57,528 nucleotides of DNA, taken from Woeseiaceae bacterium. Lineage in GTDB: Bacteria > Pseudomonadota > Gammaproteobacteria > Steroidobacterales > Woeseiaceae. The notes beneath the pieces were generated by a model that worked only from the letters and a program-made list of their open reading frames with translations, was not told the origin of the DNA and did not search any database. How positions within the stretch are numbered: position 1 is the stretch's first letter; every line of letters starts with the position of its first letter. The stretch is from the NCBI GenBank assembly GCA_013043165.1, contig JABDOQ010000099.1, positions 1-57,528 of the forward strand, read 5' to 3'. Positions 8,719-18,815 of this stretch are shown in pieces. The position numbers and the translations under genes were made by a program.

Positions 8719-11700
8719 CTATACGTCGACCTCGACGAAGCTTTGCAGCAGCGGGAAATACAATGCACAGCGTACGTCAGTGCCTGCATAGGCCGTGTAA
8801 ATCGCTGCGTACTTTCTTAGCTGCGGTTTGTAGCGATCCGTTTCGGCCCGCAGGAACCCTGCCAGATTGCCGCCTTCGTGCGAGCTGGTTTTGTAATCGA
8901 TAACCCAATGCACGCCATCGCTGTCGATGCGTACCCGATCGAGGACAATCGACTCTATCTTGCCCTCATACACGCCTGTTAACGCCATTTCGGCATGCCC
9001 GTCGCCGCTGGCGATCCACTTGCCTTTCGCGTCGGCCAGCGTGCTGCGCAGCGCGCCTTCAACGCGCTCGGCAATACTTTCGATCATGACCTCGCCAATA
9101 CCCATCTCTTTCAGCCATCGGCGCGTTACCGGTCTGTAGTCGGTCAGCAATTCCGGATTCGGCGTCGCGCGATTTTCGGCAAACAGGTACAGCCAACGGT
9201 GCACAATCGTGCCGGCAATGCGTGCTTCGGTTCCAACCCAGTAGAACTCGACCTCTTCCTCTTCTGCCGTCGTATCCGAGACTGACGGTGTCCCAAGAAG
9301 CGAGGCAACCGGCGGCAATGTCCAGGTCGTTTCGAACCGGCGCAGCAGCGGCTTCATCCACACGTCGTCGTCAGGGGCATCGACGGCAACCTGGTTGACA
9401 AATGCGCTCGCGTATTGTGGCTCGAGCGCAGGCCACAGGAGATGCAGCAGACTTCGCTTGGTGGGAGGTTTGAAAGCCGATCCGTCAGGAGTAACCGTCG
9501 TGTGTCCGATCAGATGCAATGATTTACGCGCGCGGGTACAGGCCACGTAAAGCAGGCGCGCTTGCTCGTGTCGGTCTTTCCGGGCTTCACTCAATTCGAT
9601 GAAGCGATGCACCGGGTCCGTACTGAGTTCGTTGCGCGGACCGACCGGGCTGATCACCTTTCTTGCGGCGCCGTGCTCGCCCGGCACATCGAACCATGAC
9701 AACACGCTGCGATTGCCACTGCCTGGCAAACGCCCGAGTCCGTACAACAATACATGTTCAAACTCGAGACCCTTTGCCCGGTGCATTGTCATCACCTGCA
9801 GCCGTGCGCTGACGTCACTGGACACTCGTTCAAGATCGAGCATCGATTCGAGTTCTGCTACGTCGTTCAGCGACCCGCAGCGTTCATGCTTTTCGAGTAC
9901 GTGAAAATATCTATAGACGTTGCTGACGGCATATTCATCATCGAGTATCGCGGGCCCGCCAAGCGTCATCCAGGCAACCTCAACGAGTTCCCTGAGCCCC
10001 TGCAGCCGTCTCGGCGCCACCAGGGTGGCGAGCACGCTGTACGATTTCTCGACGGCCTGTCGGCCGCCTTCAGACAGCGAGGCAAGTCGTTTGTCGTTCT
10101 GCAAAAGCTCCCAAACAGTGCTTTCCGTGTCGTTTAATACCAGGGCATGCAGATCGGTCCAGTCCAGGCCTATCCACGGCGCACGCAGGATCGCGAGCCA
10201 GGCAAGGCGGTCACCCTGATGCACTGCTGCACGAGTAAGCGCGAGCACTTCGATGACTTCAGGCAAGTCGGTAAGCCGATCGATTTCTATCGCACGATAG
10301 CCGATACCGGCTTTTCGAAGTTCGGCCAGCAGGTTCGGCAGCTGTGTTCGCCCGCGCACGAGTACGGCTATTTCGTCTTCGGGGTATTGAGTAAGCGTCT
10401 CAGAAATCACCTTGCAACCGAGTTCGGCTTCCTGCTCAACGTTGCTGCCGAACACGGGATGGACGTAACAACGGCCTACTCCCGACAAATGCGGGACGCT
10501 GACTGCTTCAGAATACGACACAGCCCCGCTCGAAGGCTCGTCCCGCGGTGCGAGGATCTCCGGAAACACCGTGTTGAACCAGTCGACCAGAAATTCGCCG
10601 GAGCGAAAATTCCTGCGCAGCAGGAGGGATGTGAGTGTCACATTTCCTATACCGTATTTTTTTGCGAGCAGGAACTGGCCAACCTCGGCATTGCGGAACC
10701 GGTAAATTGACTGCATCGGGTCGCCGACACAGTACAGAGTGCGGCCATCGCCCTGCTCCCAGCCGCCCGTCAAGGCCTCGAGCATTCGATATTGCGCACT
10801 CGAGGTATCCTGCATTTCGTCGACCAGGAGATGACGAACCTGGTAGTCGAGCAATAGTGCAACATCCCCGGGCTTGTCCGCGGTGCCCAGCGCCACCCCC
10901 GCCGTCAAAGCAATCTCGGTGTGATCGGCAACACCTCGCTCCGCGAACAAACGCTTCAGTTCGGTAACGGCCAGCGGCAACAACCGAAATAGCGCAAGAA
11001 GTACGTTCCACTGTTCGTCGCTGTATTGCACGGGTGGCAATGCTCGGACCCCGTCAAGCAATTCGGCAAATTGCTGCTGCTCTGCCAGTTCTTCCAGCAA
11101 GGCATGCATGGCCGCTTTTTGTCCGGTGTCGCCGGCTGGAAATCCCTGCAGCTTGTTCACTCTTTTCCGAACCTGGCCTGCCTTCGTCAGCAACAACTCC
11201 GCAAGGCCATGCCACTCCAGGATCCTGTTCGGATGGGCTGTTGGTGATCCTTTCAACCCGTGTAGTGCGCAAATCGGATCCGCCGCCGAGCCGCTGCCGC
11301 GCAGGTTGGCGGCGGCATAGTCCTGTAGCTCGGACAGCACAGTGCCGACAGCAGCCGGGAATGCCGACGCCGTACGCAGCAGATGTTCCGTCACCGAGGT
11401 TTCGAGGTTCTGCTCGAAACGTCGCCTGAGTTCATCAGCTTCCTGTGCTGTGAGCAGCCCGCTCCCTATAAAAGGCAACCACTGATCCCGCGTACGCAGC
11501 ATCTGTTCCAGGTAGGAGACATAAACCTGCGTGTTGTTGTCGACGTGCACCAGGACTTCGCGCGTTGCCGAGTTCATCGGCCCGCTTTCCGCAAGCCAAT
11601 CCAGCGTCGCCAGCGCCGCGGCGCGATACAGCGAACTGAGTTCGGCGTCGGTAACGATCCGCGCGCCGCTCGCGCCCTCGGGCGAACTGATGGGGCGCAG

Positions 11701-12096
11701 CCGCGCGATGAGTGCATTCAGTGAATCCAGTGTCTGAATCCGCATACGTCGCGGGTTCGAGAGCAACTGCCAGCCAAGCTCGCGATCGTGCTGCAATGCC
11801 GCCGCGGCCAGCGTTTTGGTCAGTTTCTGGTGTTCCTCTTCGGGCTCGTCGCCACGATCAGCACCCTGGAGTGCCGCCAACACTCGAAACTGCATTTCGG
11901 CGGCCGCCTTGCGAGTAAATGTAATGGCCAGTACTTCTTCGGGATTGTCGACGGCGGAAAGCAGCTTCAGGTAGCGCTGAATCAGGAGTTCGGTCTTGCC
12001 CGACCCCGCAGGCGCCTGCACGATGAAAGAACGCGATATGTCGAGCGCATCTGTCCGCGCCTGCAGGTCATCCTCGAGAAGGTGTGGGTCAGGCAT
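8719..12096 (-). CDS. AddA/RecB-like UvrD-family helicase-nuclease
   Basis: A 1125-residue superfamily 1A helicase with a C-terminal nuclease, likely the motor subunit of a double-strand-break resection complex. Motifs in order: Walker A APAGSGKT (28-35), AITFTRKAAAEM, the DEMQDT Walker B variant, VGDPMQSIYRFRN, LRRNFRS, MTMHRAKGLEFEHVLL and YVACTRARKSLHL. The PD-(D/E)XK nuclease has IAGTIVHRWLY and WVIDYKTSSH near residue 1065. The ATG overlaps the end of the upstream nuclease gene by eight bases, so the two are translationally coupled. Family naming is unsettled between AddA, RecB-like and other two-motor forms, so no symbol is given. Confidence 0.85.
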   Translation of the reverse strand: MPDPHLLEDDLQARTDALDISRSFIVQAPAGSGKTELLIQRYLKLLSAVDNPEEVLAITFTRKAAAEMQFRVLAALQGADRGDEPEEEHQKLTKTLAAAALQHDRELGWQLLSNPRRMRIQTLDSLNALIARLRPISSPEGASGARIVTDAELSSLYRAAALATLDWLAESGPMNSATREVLVHVDNNTQVYVSYLEQMLRTRDQWLPFIGSGLLTAQEADELRRRFEQNLETSVTEHLLRTASAFPAAVGTVLSELQDYAAANLRGSGSAADPICALHGLKGSPTAHPNRILEWHGLAELLLTKAGQVRKRVNKLQGFPAGDTGQKAAMHALLEELAEQQQFAELLDGVRALPPVQYSDEQWNVLLALFRLLPLAVTELKRLFAERGVADHTEIALTAGVALGTADKPGDVALLLDYQVRHLLVDEMQDTSSAQYRMLEALTGGWEQGDGRTLYCVGDPMQSIYRFRNAEVGQFLLAKKYGIGNVTLTSLLLRRNFRSGEFLVDWFNTVFPEILAPRDEPSSGAVSYSEAVSVPHLSGVGRCYVHPVFGSNVEQEAELGCKVISETLTQYPEDEIAVLVRGRTQLPNLLAELRKAGIGYRAIEIDRLTDLPEVIEVLALTRAAVHQGDRLAWLAILRAPWIGLDWTDLHALVLNDTESTVWELLQNDKRLASLSEGGRQAVEKSYSVLATLVAPRRLQGLRELVEVAWMTLGGPAILDDEYAVSNVYRYFHVLEKHERCGSLNDVAELESMLDLERVSSDVSARLQVMTMHRAKGLEFEHVLLYGLGRLPGSGNRSVLSWFDVPGEHGAARKVISPVGPRNELSTDPVHRFIELSEARKDRHEQARLLYVACTRARKSLHLIGHTTVTPDGSAFKPPTKRSLLHLLWPALEPQYASAFVNQVAVDAPDDDVWMKPLLRRFETTWTLPPVASLLGTPSVSDTTAEEEEVEFYWVGTEARIAGTIVHRWLYLFAENRATPNPELLTDYRPVTRRWLKEMGIGEVMIESIAERVEGALRSTLADAKGKWIASGDGHAEMALTGVYEGKIESIVLDRVRIDSDGVHWVIDYKTSSHEGGNLAGFLRAETDRYKPQLRKYAAIYTAYAGTDVRCALYFPLLQSFVEVDV

Positions 12097-14677
12097 CGCG
12101 ACGCAATTCCGTGTAGCGGCTGAGGAGGTTGAAATAGCGCGCGTCTCTGACTCCCTGCAGGCGATTGATGCGCACGTCGCCGAGACTCAAATCTTTACAG
12201 GCCGTGCGCACCTGTCGCTGCCAGTCGGCCAGCGAGTCATGCCAGTCCGTTTCAGCGGTGTAACCCCGACCCGCGCCGTCAAAACTCACTTCACGACTGT
12301 CGATATTCACGAGTGCCACGGCGGCGACAGGATCGTCAAGTGCGCACGCGTAGGCGATCAGCTGAAATTCCCGGGGTTGCCCATCGCTTTGCAGGAATTT
12401 CTTCTTCGCGCCTGTCTTGTAGTCCAGGATTACGAGAGTCTCGTCAGGCAAACGATCGATTCGATCAACGCGAAGCTGCAGGCGCACACCGGCCTCGGCA
12501 AACCCGACCGCGTGTTCGACGGCTGCGATCGAAAATTCGCCGCGCCCGAGATCAACCGCCACGAAACGCTGCAGAAGCCCGCCGACACGGTTGCGTTCCA
12601 GATTGAGCAACTGCATGAGCACGCCGTCGCTTTCGCGTTCGTGACGGGCGAACGCGGCATCGAGTGCTGCCGCAATACGCCCGCGCATCTCGTCGCCCGA
12701 CCAACTGTCTATGTCGGAGCGGGACGGCGCGTCGATGTATAGCTGGTGCAGCGCGTCATGAATGATATTGCCGCGCAAGAGTGCGGGCAGCCCGACGGCC
12801 TGGGCCTGCAGGTTCCTGACCCCGAGGCGTCCGACGATGAATGCCGCGATTGGATCTGTCATTTGCCGTTGAATCGTTCCGGCGCCACCCGAAACGTGCT
12901 CGTCCGCGGTGATCTTCGGCACCGATTCCTGCACAACCACGGCGGCACTTCGCTTTGACAGTGTGGCGGCATGCCAGCCAGGATCTTTTTGGGCTGCCTC
13001 ACGCCTCGCAGCAAGCGCCGGCAAAAGGCCACTGGCCGACTGCTCGGCATCGTCCTCGGTCAAGGCATAGCTGCAGACCACTTCTTTGGCTGAACTCCCG
13101 AGTCTTAGCAGCAATCGTTGGGCGTATGCGAGCGTGTCTGCGGGCTCCGCATCCGGCATGCCCTTTTGTCGCTGCAGCAGGCGCGAGACCAGGGGCGACG
13201 CATTCCCGGGCGGCGGCCAGTTTGCGGCGCTAAGACCGCTTATCCAGACTGCATCGAACTCGGCGCCCGACGCCTCGAGCGGCCCCATCAGCTGCACAGC
13301 CCGGCCTTCCGACTCGGGCTGAAATACCGTCCCGGCGGCCATCACTTCAAGACGGTGAACGGCGGCCTCGCAGCTCATTGCGGGACTGACAAGATCCAGT
13401 CGCGCGAGATCATTGAGAAGCTCCCGCCAACGATTGACGAGCTGAAAGTCGAAGCTCGACAGCGTTTCTGTACCTGGCCACTGGCATAACTTGAGAAATT
13501 CGTCGATACAGACGGCCCACTCTGCCGGCGACGCGCTCTGGGGTAACTCTCTTCGGCGTTTCGTAATGGAGGCGACGACGCGACGCCATTCGGCAACATC
13601 CGTATCATCCTTCCGGCCCCGAAGCGCGGCCGATAGCATCGCCGGAGACCAGTTTCGATCCGGCAGTTGGCGAAGGCGCAGTTCCAGGGCGCTGCGCCCG
13701 CCAGTCGATGCCGAACCGATGAGCGGTGTGCGCAGCAAATGACCGATGTCACGTGCCGGAAGATCGCGAACCAGCCACTGCAACAGCAACAGGGAAACCG
13801 ACACGGCTGGATAATCGGCCAGCTTGCGTCCGTAAGAAACGTTGACTGCCTGCGCCGCGGAAACTGGCGCGTATTGCCAGCCCGGGACCAGCCCTTCTCG
13901 CACCCGGTGTGTTTTGTGTTGCGCCTGCTGCTCCAGGTCGCCGGCAATTATGGCAATCTTAAGATCCGGGTTGCCGCCGAGCAGCTGACGTGCCCAGGCC
14001 CCGGCCGCACGCATTTCGGCGTCGGCCGTTTCGAAGCACTGCAAAGCTACCGATCCGGCAATTTTGGGCACGGGCGCAGAGCCAACGTCACAGCCGTTTT
14101 CGGCAAGCACCTTGATGATCGACTCGACGAGCGGCCTGTCCCGGTCGAAGCCTACAAAAGTAACCCGCCCGGGGATGGCAACGCGGCCCATGCCGATCAA
14201 TCCTTCGACCAACGCTCCGAGTCCGGCGTCGTCCACCCAATGCTCGCGCTCGAGGACGCCGACGTAGCGTCCGGCAGCGGCGGCAAACAGCCTCTGATCG
14301 CTGCTCGTTGCCGACCGTGCGACTTCCCGGATGGTCACACGCCAATCGGCGAGCCGTTGCCAGGTGTGGCGGGACAGCCGAACGAGACCGCTAAGACCCG
14401 CAGTGGCCGAACCGATTTCCTTGCGCAGACAGCGCTCCCACAATAGCTGGCTATGGTGCTCGTTGATCCTCGTAGGCAGAGATGCCGGATCCGATGAAGC
14501 CAGCAACTGGTTGTCGAGCCAGTCTGGCCACGAGCGAATCGCAGGGCTTTGCCAGGCGACTTTTCCAGCCGCAAGCTGCTGCTCTGCGAACTCCTCTCGC
14601 AATACTCTTGCGAGTCGGCGATTCGCCGTAATTACGGTTGATGGACCGCGCAGTGCATCCGATAGCCACTGATACAT
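12089..14677 (-). CDS. AddB-like inactivated helicase with PD-(D/E)XK nuclease
   Basis: An 862-residue partner of the adjacent AddA-like protein. The N-terminus has helicase-like fold signatures but no Walker A loop (VITANRRLARVL replaces it), so it probably scans DNA and does not translocate. The C-terminal nuclease shows RGNIIHDALHQLY, then LRVDRIDRL and VILDYKTGAKKK with the D and K catalytic residues. The group of cysteines that bind an iron-sulfur cluster in Bacillus AddB is not obvious. It begins three bases after the stop of the aminotransferase gene, so alaA-like, addB-like and addA-like genes may share a transcript. Confidence 0.82.
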   Translation of the reverse strand: MYQWLSDALRGPSTVITANRRLARVLREEFAEQQLAAGKVAWQSPAIRSWPDWLDNQLLASSDPASLPTRINEHHSQLLWERCLRKEIGSATAGLSGLVRLSRHTWQRLADWRVTIREVARSATSSDQRLFAAAAGRYVGVLEREHWVDDAGLGALVEGLIGMGRVAIPGRVTFVGFDRDRPLVESIIKVLAENGCDVGSAPVPKIAGSVALQCFETADAEMRAAGAWARQLLGGNPDLKIAIIAGDLEQQAQHKTHRVREGLVPGWQYAPVSAAQAVNVSYGRKLADYPAVSVSLLLLQWLVRDLPARDIGHLLRTPLIGSASTGGRSALELRLRQLPDRNWSPAMLSAALRGRKDDTDVAEWRRVVASITKRRRELPQSASPAEWAVCIDEFLKLCQWPGTETLSSFDFQLVNRWRELLNDLARLDLVSPAMSCEAAVHRLEVMAAGTVFQPESEGRAVQLMGPLEASGAEFDAVWISGLSAANWPPPGNASPLVSRLLQRQKGMPDAEPADTLAYAQRLLLRLGSSAKEVVCSYALTEDDAEQSASGLLPALAARREAAQKDPGWHAATLSKRSAAVVVQESVPKITADEHVSGGAGTIQRQMTDPIAAFIVGRLGVRNLQAQAVGLPALLRGNIIHDALHQLYIDAPSRSDIDSWSGDEMRGRIAAALDAAFARHERESDGVLMQLLNLERNRVGGLLQRFVAVDLGRGEFSIAAVEHAVGFAEAGVRLQLRVDRIDRLPDETLVILDYKTGAKKKFLQSDGQPREFQLIAYACALDDPVAAVALVNIDSREVSFDGAGRGYTAETDWHDSLADWQRQVRTACKDLSLGDVRINRLQGVRDARYFNLLSRYTELRRDA

Positions 14678-14680
14678 CGC

Positions 14681-15895
14681 TCAGGCGTGTTGCTCCAGAC
14701 AGGTCTCGATGCGGTCGAAAACGACGTTTATCGTTTCGGTATCGGGCAGTGTCGTGATGCGGAAGTGATCGGTGTATGGCGTATTGAAACTGCTTCCCGG
14801 TGCAACGAGCACGTGATGGCTTTCCAGCAATTCGAGCGCAAAGGCCTGATCATCGAAGCGCCCCGCAAATCGGGGGTCAAGCCGAATAAAGGCATACATG
14901 GCGCCCATAGGCCGCTGCGCGGAGAGGAATCGGCTTTCCCCAACCCGGTCTATGACCGCCTGCCTCGACTGATACAGGCGGCCGCCGGGCGCTACCAGCT
15001 CGCCGATGCTCTGGAAGCCCCCAAGGGCTGTCTGCACGGCCCACTGACCCGGCACATTGCTGCACAGACGCAGCGCCGACAGTAATTCCATGCTGTGAAG
15101 ATACTCTTCGGCCCGATCGAGCTCGCCGCTGAAAACACACCAGCCGACACGGTAACCGCAGGCACGATAGACCTTCGACAACCCTGAGAATGTCAGGCAA
15201 ACCGCGTTTTTTACCAGGGTTGCCATCGGGATGTACTCGGCATCGTCATAGACCATCTGGTCGTAGATCTCGTCGGCCAACAGGACCAGCTTGTGCCGTT
15301 CCGCCAGCTCGACTATGCCTGTAAGGGTCTTCTCGTCATAAACGGCACCGCTCGGATTGTTCGGATTGATAACGACAATCGCCTTGGTCCTGTCAGTTAT
15401 GAGGCTTTCAATATTGGCGAGGTCGGGCAGGAACCTCTTTTCCGTGCTGCACTCGTAGTGCCGAACCACTCCGCCGTTGAGTGCCACCGCGGCGCTCCAT
15501 AAGGGGTAGTCCGGGCTGGGCACGAGGACCTCGTCGCCCGGGTTGAGCAACGCACGCAAGGACAGATCAATGAGTTCGCTGACGCCGTTGCCAATGAAAA
15601 CCTCGTCTGCTGTGACACCGTTGATACCGCGATTCTGTTGCTGCATAACGACGGCTTCGCGCGCCGGAAAAATGCCTTTCTGATGACAATAGGGTTCGGC
15701 CTGGCCGAGGTTTTCAATCATCGCAAGACGCATGGTTTCCGGTGTTCGAAAACCAAACAGGCCGGGGTTACCAATGTTGAGAGATACTATTTCGTAACCG
15801 CGTTTCTCCAGTTCGAGCGCACGATGCGCGAGCTGACCGCGAATCTCGTAACGTACGCTTTTCAGGGTTTCGCTGGTGGGTATTTGTTGGTCCAT
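14681..15895 (-). CDS. alaA: AlaA-like PLP aminotransferase (alanine aminotransferase family)
   Basis: A 404-residue fold-type I aminotransferase. The PLP lysine is in SGLSKVYRACGYRVGW, with NPNNPSGAVYD and DEIYDQMVY also present. The N-terminal VSLNIGNPGLFGF and GLSKVYR resemble the E. coli AlaA group, which converts pyruvate and glutamate to alanine and 2-oxoglutarate. Substrate choice is inferred from resemblance only. No strong ribosome binding site precedes the ATG at 15893-15895. It heads a tight run with the addB- and addA-like genes, which do not share an obvious pathway. Confidence 0.8.
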   Translation of the reverse strand: MDQQIPTSETLKSVRYEIRGQLAHRALELEKRGYEIVSLNIGNPGLFGFRTPETMRLAMIENLGQAEPYCHQKGIFPAREAVVMQQQNRGINGVTADEVFIGNGVSELIDLSLRALLNPGDEVLVPSPDYPLWSAAVALNGGVVRHYECSTEKRFLPDLANIESLITDRTKAIVVINPNNPSGAVYDEKTLTGIVELAERHKLVLLADEIYDQMVYDDAEYIPMATLVKNAVCLTFSGLSKVYRACGYRVGWCVFSGELDRAEEYLHSMELLSALRLCSNVPGQWAVQTALGGFQSIGELVAPGGRLYQSRQAVIDRVGESRFLSAQRPMGAMYAFIRLDPRFAGRFDDQAFALELLESHHVLVAPGSSFNTPYTDHFRITTLPDTETINVVFDRIETCLEQHA

Positions 15896-15922
15896 AAATG
15901 CAATCGATCTCGCCGTGTATAT

Positions 15923-17134
15923 CTATATTGCCGAGTGCTCTTGCAGCTCGGCGATTAATTCCTGAGAGTAACCCAACCACTCGCGCAAAACCTCTTCCGT
16001 GTGTTCGCTCAATAATGGCGGCGCCAACCTGTAGCTGACCGGTGTCTCTGAGAAGTCGACAGGATTCGATACGATGGGTACGTCCTGTCCGAGCGTGTTC
16101 GCAAGTTGGCGAACCAGTCCGCGTTCTTCGGCGAAGGATCCCGTGAGCACCTTGTCGATCGAATTTATTGGTCCCGCAGGCACGCCGACTGCCCCCAGTG
16201 CTGCCAGCCAATGCGCGGTGGTCTGCGTTCCCAGCGTAATTTCAAGGAGGCTGATCAGTTCGCCGCGGTTCGCTATGCGATCACGGTTGCGCCGGAATCT
16301 CAAATCGCCTGCGAGTTCAGGCATGTCAATACACTTTGCAAGTGCGGCAAACTGCCTGTCGTTGCCGACGGCCAGCATGAGGTTGCCGTCGCGTGTTGTA
16401 AACGCCTGATACGGTACAAGATTCGGATGCCCGGTACCCATCCGTTGCGGAACCTTTCCGCCAACCAGGAAGTTCATGTTCTGGTTTGCCAGCCAGGCGA
16501 CCTGGCTGTCGTAGAGAGGCACATCGATATGCTGTCCGAGCCCGGTCACTGCACGCGCGTTCAGCGCCGCCAGTACCGCGGTCGTCGCGTACATGCCGGC
16601 CATGATGTCGGCGATCGCAACCCCCACCTTTTGCGGTCCGGCCGGATCGTCACCGGCCGGGCCTGTAATACTCATCAGGCCGGCCGACGCCTGGATCATG
16701 GCGTCGTAACCAGGGTCCGCGGCGCGCGACCCGCTTTGGCCGAAAGCGGAGATCGAACAGTAGATGAGTCGCGGGTTGAGCGCACAGAGTTCGACCGGAC
16801 CGAGCCCATAGCGTTTCAGTGTGCCCACCTTGTAGTTTTCAAGCAGCACATCGGCGGTAGCGGCGAGATCGCGTATGACCGCCTGCCCCCTGGGATTGCT
16901 TATGTCGACAGTGGCCGAGCGTTTATTGCGATTCGTCGATAAAAAATAGGCCGACTCGCCCCCGGCCACGCCGTCCAGCCACGGTGGGCCCCACTGGCGG
17001 GTATCGTCACCGACACCGGGTCGCTCAATCTTGACGACGTCGGCTCCATAGTCACCGAGCAACTGGCCGGCCCAGGGACCGGCGAGAATCCGGCTCATAT
17101 CGAGAACCCGGATATTGGAAAGTGGCGCTGACAT
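15923..17134 (-). CDS. Class III CoA-transferase (CaiB/BaiF family)
   Basis: A 403-residue member of the formyl-CoA transferase/CaiB family, which moves CoA between carboxylic acids through an aspartyl anhydride. The N-terminal RVLDMSRILAGPWAGQLLGD, GADVVKIERPG and the catalytic-Asp region DPGYDAMIQASAGLM are clear. The ATG at 17132-17134 (MSAPLSNIRV) is chosen: GGGAG lies eleven bases upstream, and the longer frame would run through the terminator at 17165-17197. The substrate cannot be told from sequence. No acyl-CoA pathway genes adjoin it directly; an ETF and an acyl-CoA dehydrogenase lie 2-5 kb away. Confidence 0.88.
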   Translation of the reverse strand: MSAPLSNIRVLDMSRILAGPWAGQLLGDYGADVVKIERPGVGDDTRQWGPPWLDGVAGGESAYFLSTNRNKRSATVDISNPRGQAVIRDLAATADVLLENYKVGTLKRYGLGPVELCALNPRLIYCSISAFGQSGSRAADPGYDAMIQASAGLMSITGPAGDDPAGPQKVGVAIADIMAGMYATTAVLAALNARAVTGLGQHIDVPLYDSQVAWLANQNMNFLVGGKVPQRMGTGHPNLVPYQAFTTRDGNLMLAVGNDRQFAALAKCIDMPELAGDLRFRRNRDRIANRGELISLLEITLGTQTTAHWLAALGAVGVPAGPINSIDKVLTGSFAEERGLVRQLANTLGQDVPIVSNPVDFSETPVSYRLAPPLLSEHTEEVLREWLGYSQELIAELQEHSAI

Positions 17135-17164
17135 GGACTGCCAAAACTCCCGCGCTGTTCGCGT

Positions 17165-17197
17165 CAAAAAAACCCGGCCAACCTTGCGGTTGGCCGG
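17165..17197 (-). terminator. Intrinsic terminator after the DUF6491-type lipoprotein gene
   Basis: An 11-base perfect stem, CCCGGCCAACC with GGTTGGCCGGG, and a 4-base loop, followed on the minus strand by seven T. It lies between the lipoprotein gene and the CoA-transferase gene and separates the two transcripts. Confidence 0.93.
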
Positions 17198-17242
17198 GCG
17201 GGTCCGCACGGAGATTGCGGATTGCGTGACTCGGTCGCCCGA

Positions 17243-17743
17243 CTATTCGTCGTCAGCGTCCGGGTCCAGCTCTTCTACCTCGGCACCTTTCACGTCCTGC
17301 GGTACCGGTGTGTGTTCGATTGCCGGCTTCTTCTTGCCGTACCGGATAAGAAGGTCTTCCTCCTCGTCTGGATTCAGTCGCCTGATGTTCCTGATCCGGA
17401 TCGGCCCGCCGTCGAAATGGTCTTCAAACAAGACTTCACTGAACGCCGAGCAAATACTGCTTGTATGCGATCTGAAGGCGATTCCCCAGCTCGACTTGAG
17501 GCCGAAAGCCCGTCGCTGCAACGTGACATGGTACTTGCGGCGTCCCGACGTCGACACGATCAGATTCGACTCATCAAGGACGGTGTATCCTCGGATACTT
17601 GGCTCATAGATGCAATCGGAGCCCCGTAGAGCCGACCGGTCAGCATCGCTGTTTGTGCCGGCACAAGCTACTAAAACACTTAAAGAAAAACCTATAAATA
17701 GTTGTTTAATAGCAACTTTAGTCTTTCCCCGCATTCTAAGCAT
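17243..17743 (-). CDS. DUF6491-type outer-membrane or periplasmic lipoprotein
   Basis: A 166-residue exported protein of unknown function. A hydrophobic signal ends in the lipobox LVAC, so lipidation is expected. The body carries DCIYEPSIRGYTVLDESNLIV and a pair of later cysteines/arginine motifs (IRIRNIRRL) that fit the small gammaproteobacterial DUF6491 family. The tail is very acidic and ends in DPDADDE. GGAGG lies five bases before the ATG at 17741-17743, which therefore beats the GTG two codons upstream. It has its own terminator and looks monocistronic. Confidence 0.75.
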   Translation of the reverse strand: MLRMRGKTKVAIKQLFIGFSLSVLVACAGTNSDADRSALRGSDCIYEPSIRGYTVLDESNLIVSTSGRRKYHVTLQRRAFGLKSSWGIAFRSHTSSICSAFSEVLFEDHFDGGPIRIRNIRRLNPDEEEDLLIRYGKKKPAIEHTPVPQDVKGAEVEELDPDADDE

Positions 17744-17809
17744 AGCCACCTCCAGTGTCGGCTAATCGAAGCATTTACATCCGGATTAGACCCCGAAAAT
17801 GCGTTTAGT

Positions 17810-18700
17810 TTAGGCCGAATCCGCAGCCCCGGGGTCCCGATCCGAGCCATTTCCGAGACCGACCGGGCGCTCCGAATCCCGGATCCACTCACTCCAGGAG
17901 CCCACATAGAGCCTTGGTTCCCTGTATCCGGCCTCCACTCCCGAGATGGCCAGATGACAGGCCGTCACTCCTGAGCCACACATCACGGCCCACGGCGTGT
18001 TCCTGTCCTCACCCAGTACGGAAAGCCACAGGGCCTCGAGAGCCTGCTTCGACTTCCAGCGGCCATTGGTGTCCAGGCTCACGGGAAACGGCAGACTCAG
18101 GGAGCCCGGAATATGTCCTGCGACCGGGTCTATGGGCTCGATATCACCGCGAAAGCGCGCGGCGTCGCGCGCGTCGTACAGGCGCAGTCCGGCGATCGCG
18201 TCCAGGTCGCTCTCAAGTTCCGCTGTCGTCAGGACCATGTGGTCACGCGGATCAGGCCGGAAACGCAGCTCTGAGAACCGTTCGGCACCGCTGACTATGG
18301 GTCCGGCAGTAGTAATCCAGTGAGCAAATCCTCCGTCCAGCAGTCTGACGCGCGTATGCCCCAGCCAACGCAACAGCCACCACGCACGTGCCGCTACTGC
18401 GCCGTTGCCCGCGTCGTAGACAATTACGTCTGAAGCGTTACCGATTCCCAATCGGCCGAGCGTCGCCGCAAACGTATTCACGTCCGGTAGCGGATGGCGG
18501 CCGCTCTGCGGGCTGATCGGTGCGGCAAGGTCCCGATCGAGATCGGCGAACACGGCTCCGGGAATGTGCCCCTGCATATACGCGCGCCGGCCGGCACCTG
18601 GGTCGGCGAGATCAAATCGACAATCGATGATCCGCAAATTCGAATCGTCGATCTGCGATTTCAATGCATGTGCATCAATCAGGTTGCTGTCTTGTCTCAT
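17810..18700 (-). CDS. sseA: Thiosulfate/3-mercaptopyruvate sulfurtransferase
   Basis: A 296-residue protein with two rhodanese domains. The active-site loop CGSGVTA carries Cys241; CGSGVT loops are typical of 3-mercaptopyruvate sulfurtransferases, which hand sulfur to cyanide or thiols. The N-terminal inactive rhodanese keeps the QGHIPGAVFADLDRDL motif. The ATG at 18698-18700 has AGAGG six bases upstream. It is transcribed away from etfBA across a 115-base divergent gap. Substrate preference between thiosulfate and mercaptopyruvate is inferred from the loop only. Confidence 0.87.
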   Translation of the reverse strand: MRQDSNLIDAHALKSQIDDSNLRIIDCRFDLADPGAGRRAYMQGHIPGAVFADLDRDLAAPISPQSGRHPLPDVNTFAATLGRLGIGNASDVIVYDAGNGAVAARAWWLLRWLGHTRVRLLDGGFAHWITTAGPIVSGAERFSELRFRPDPRDHMVLTTAELESDLDAIAGLRLYDARDAARFRGDIEPIDPVAGHIPGSLSLPFPVSLDTNGRWKSKQALEALWLSVLGEDRNTPWAVMCGSGVTACHLAISGVEAGYREPRLYVGSWSEWIRDSERPVGLGNGSDRDPGAADSA

Positions 18701-18815
18701 CCATACCTCTGCTTTTAGGCGCTTTTGATCTTGTACAGGGCGGGTACGTCGTGGACAATAGCGTGCCGCAAAAGAAGCCTGGAGTCGATCTGCAGGCAAA
18801 CAGGGAGTCAGATAA

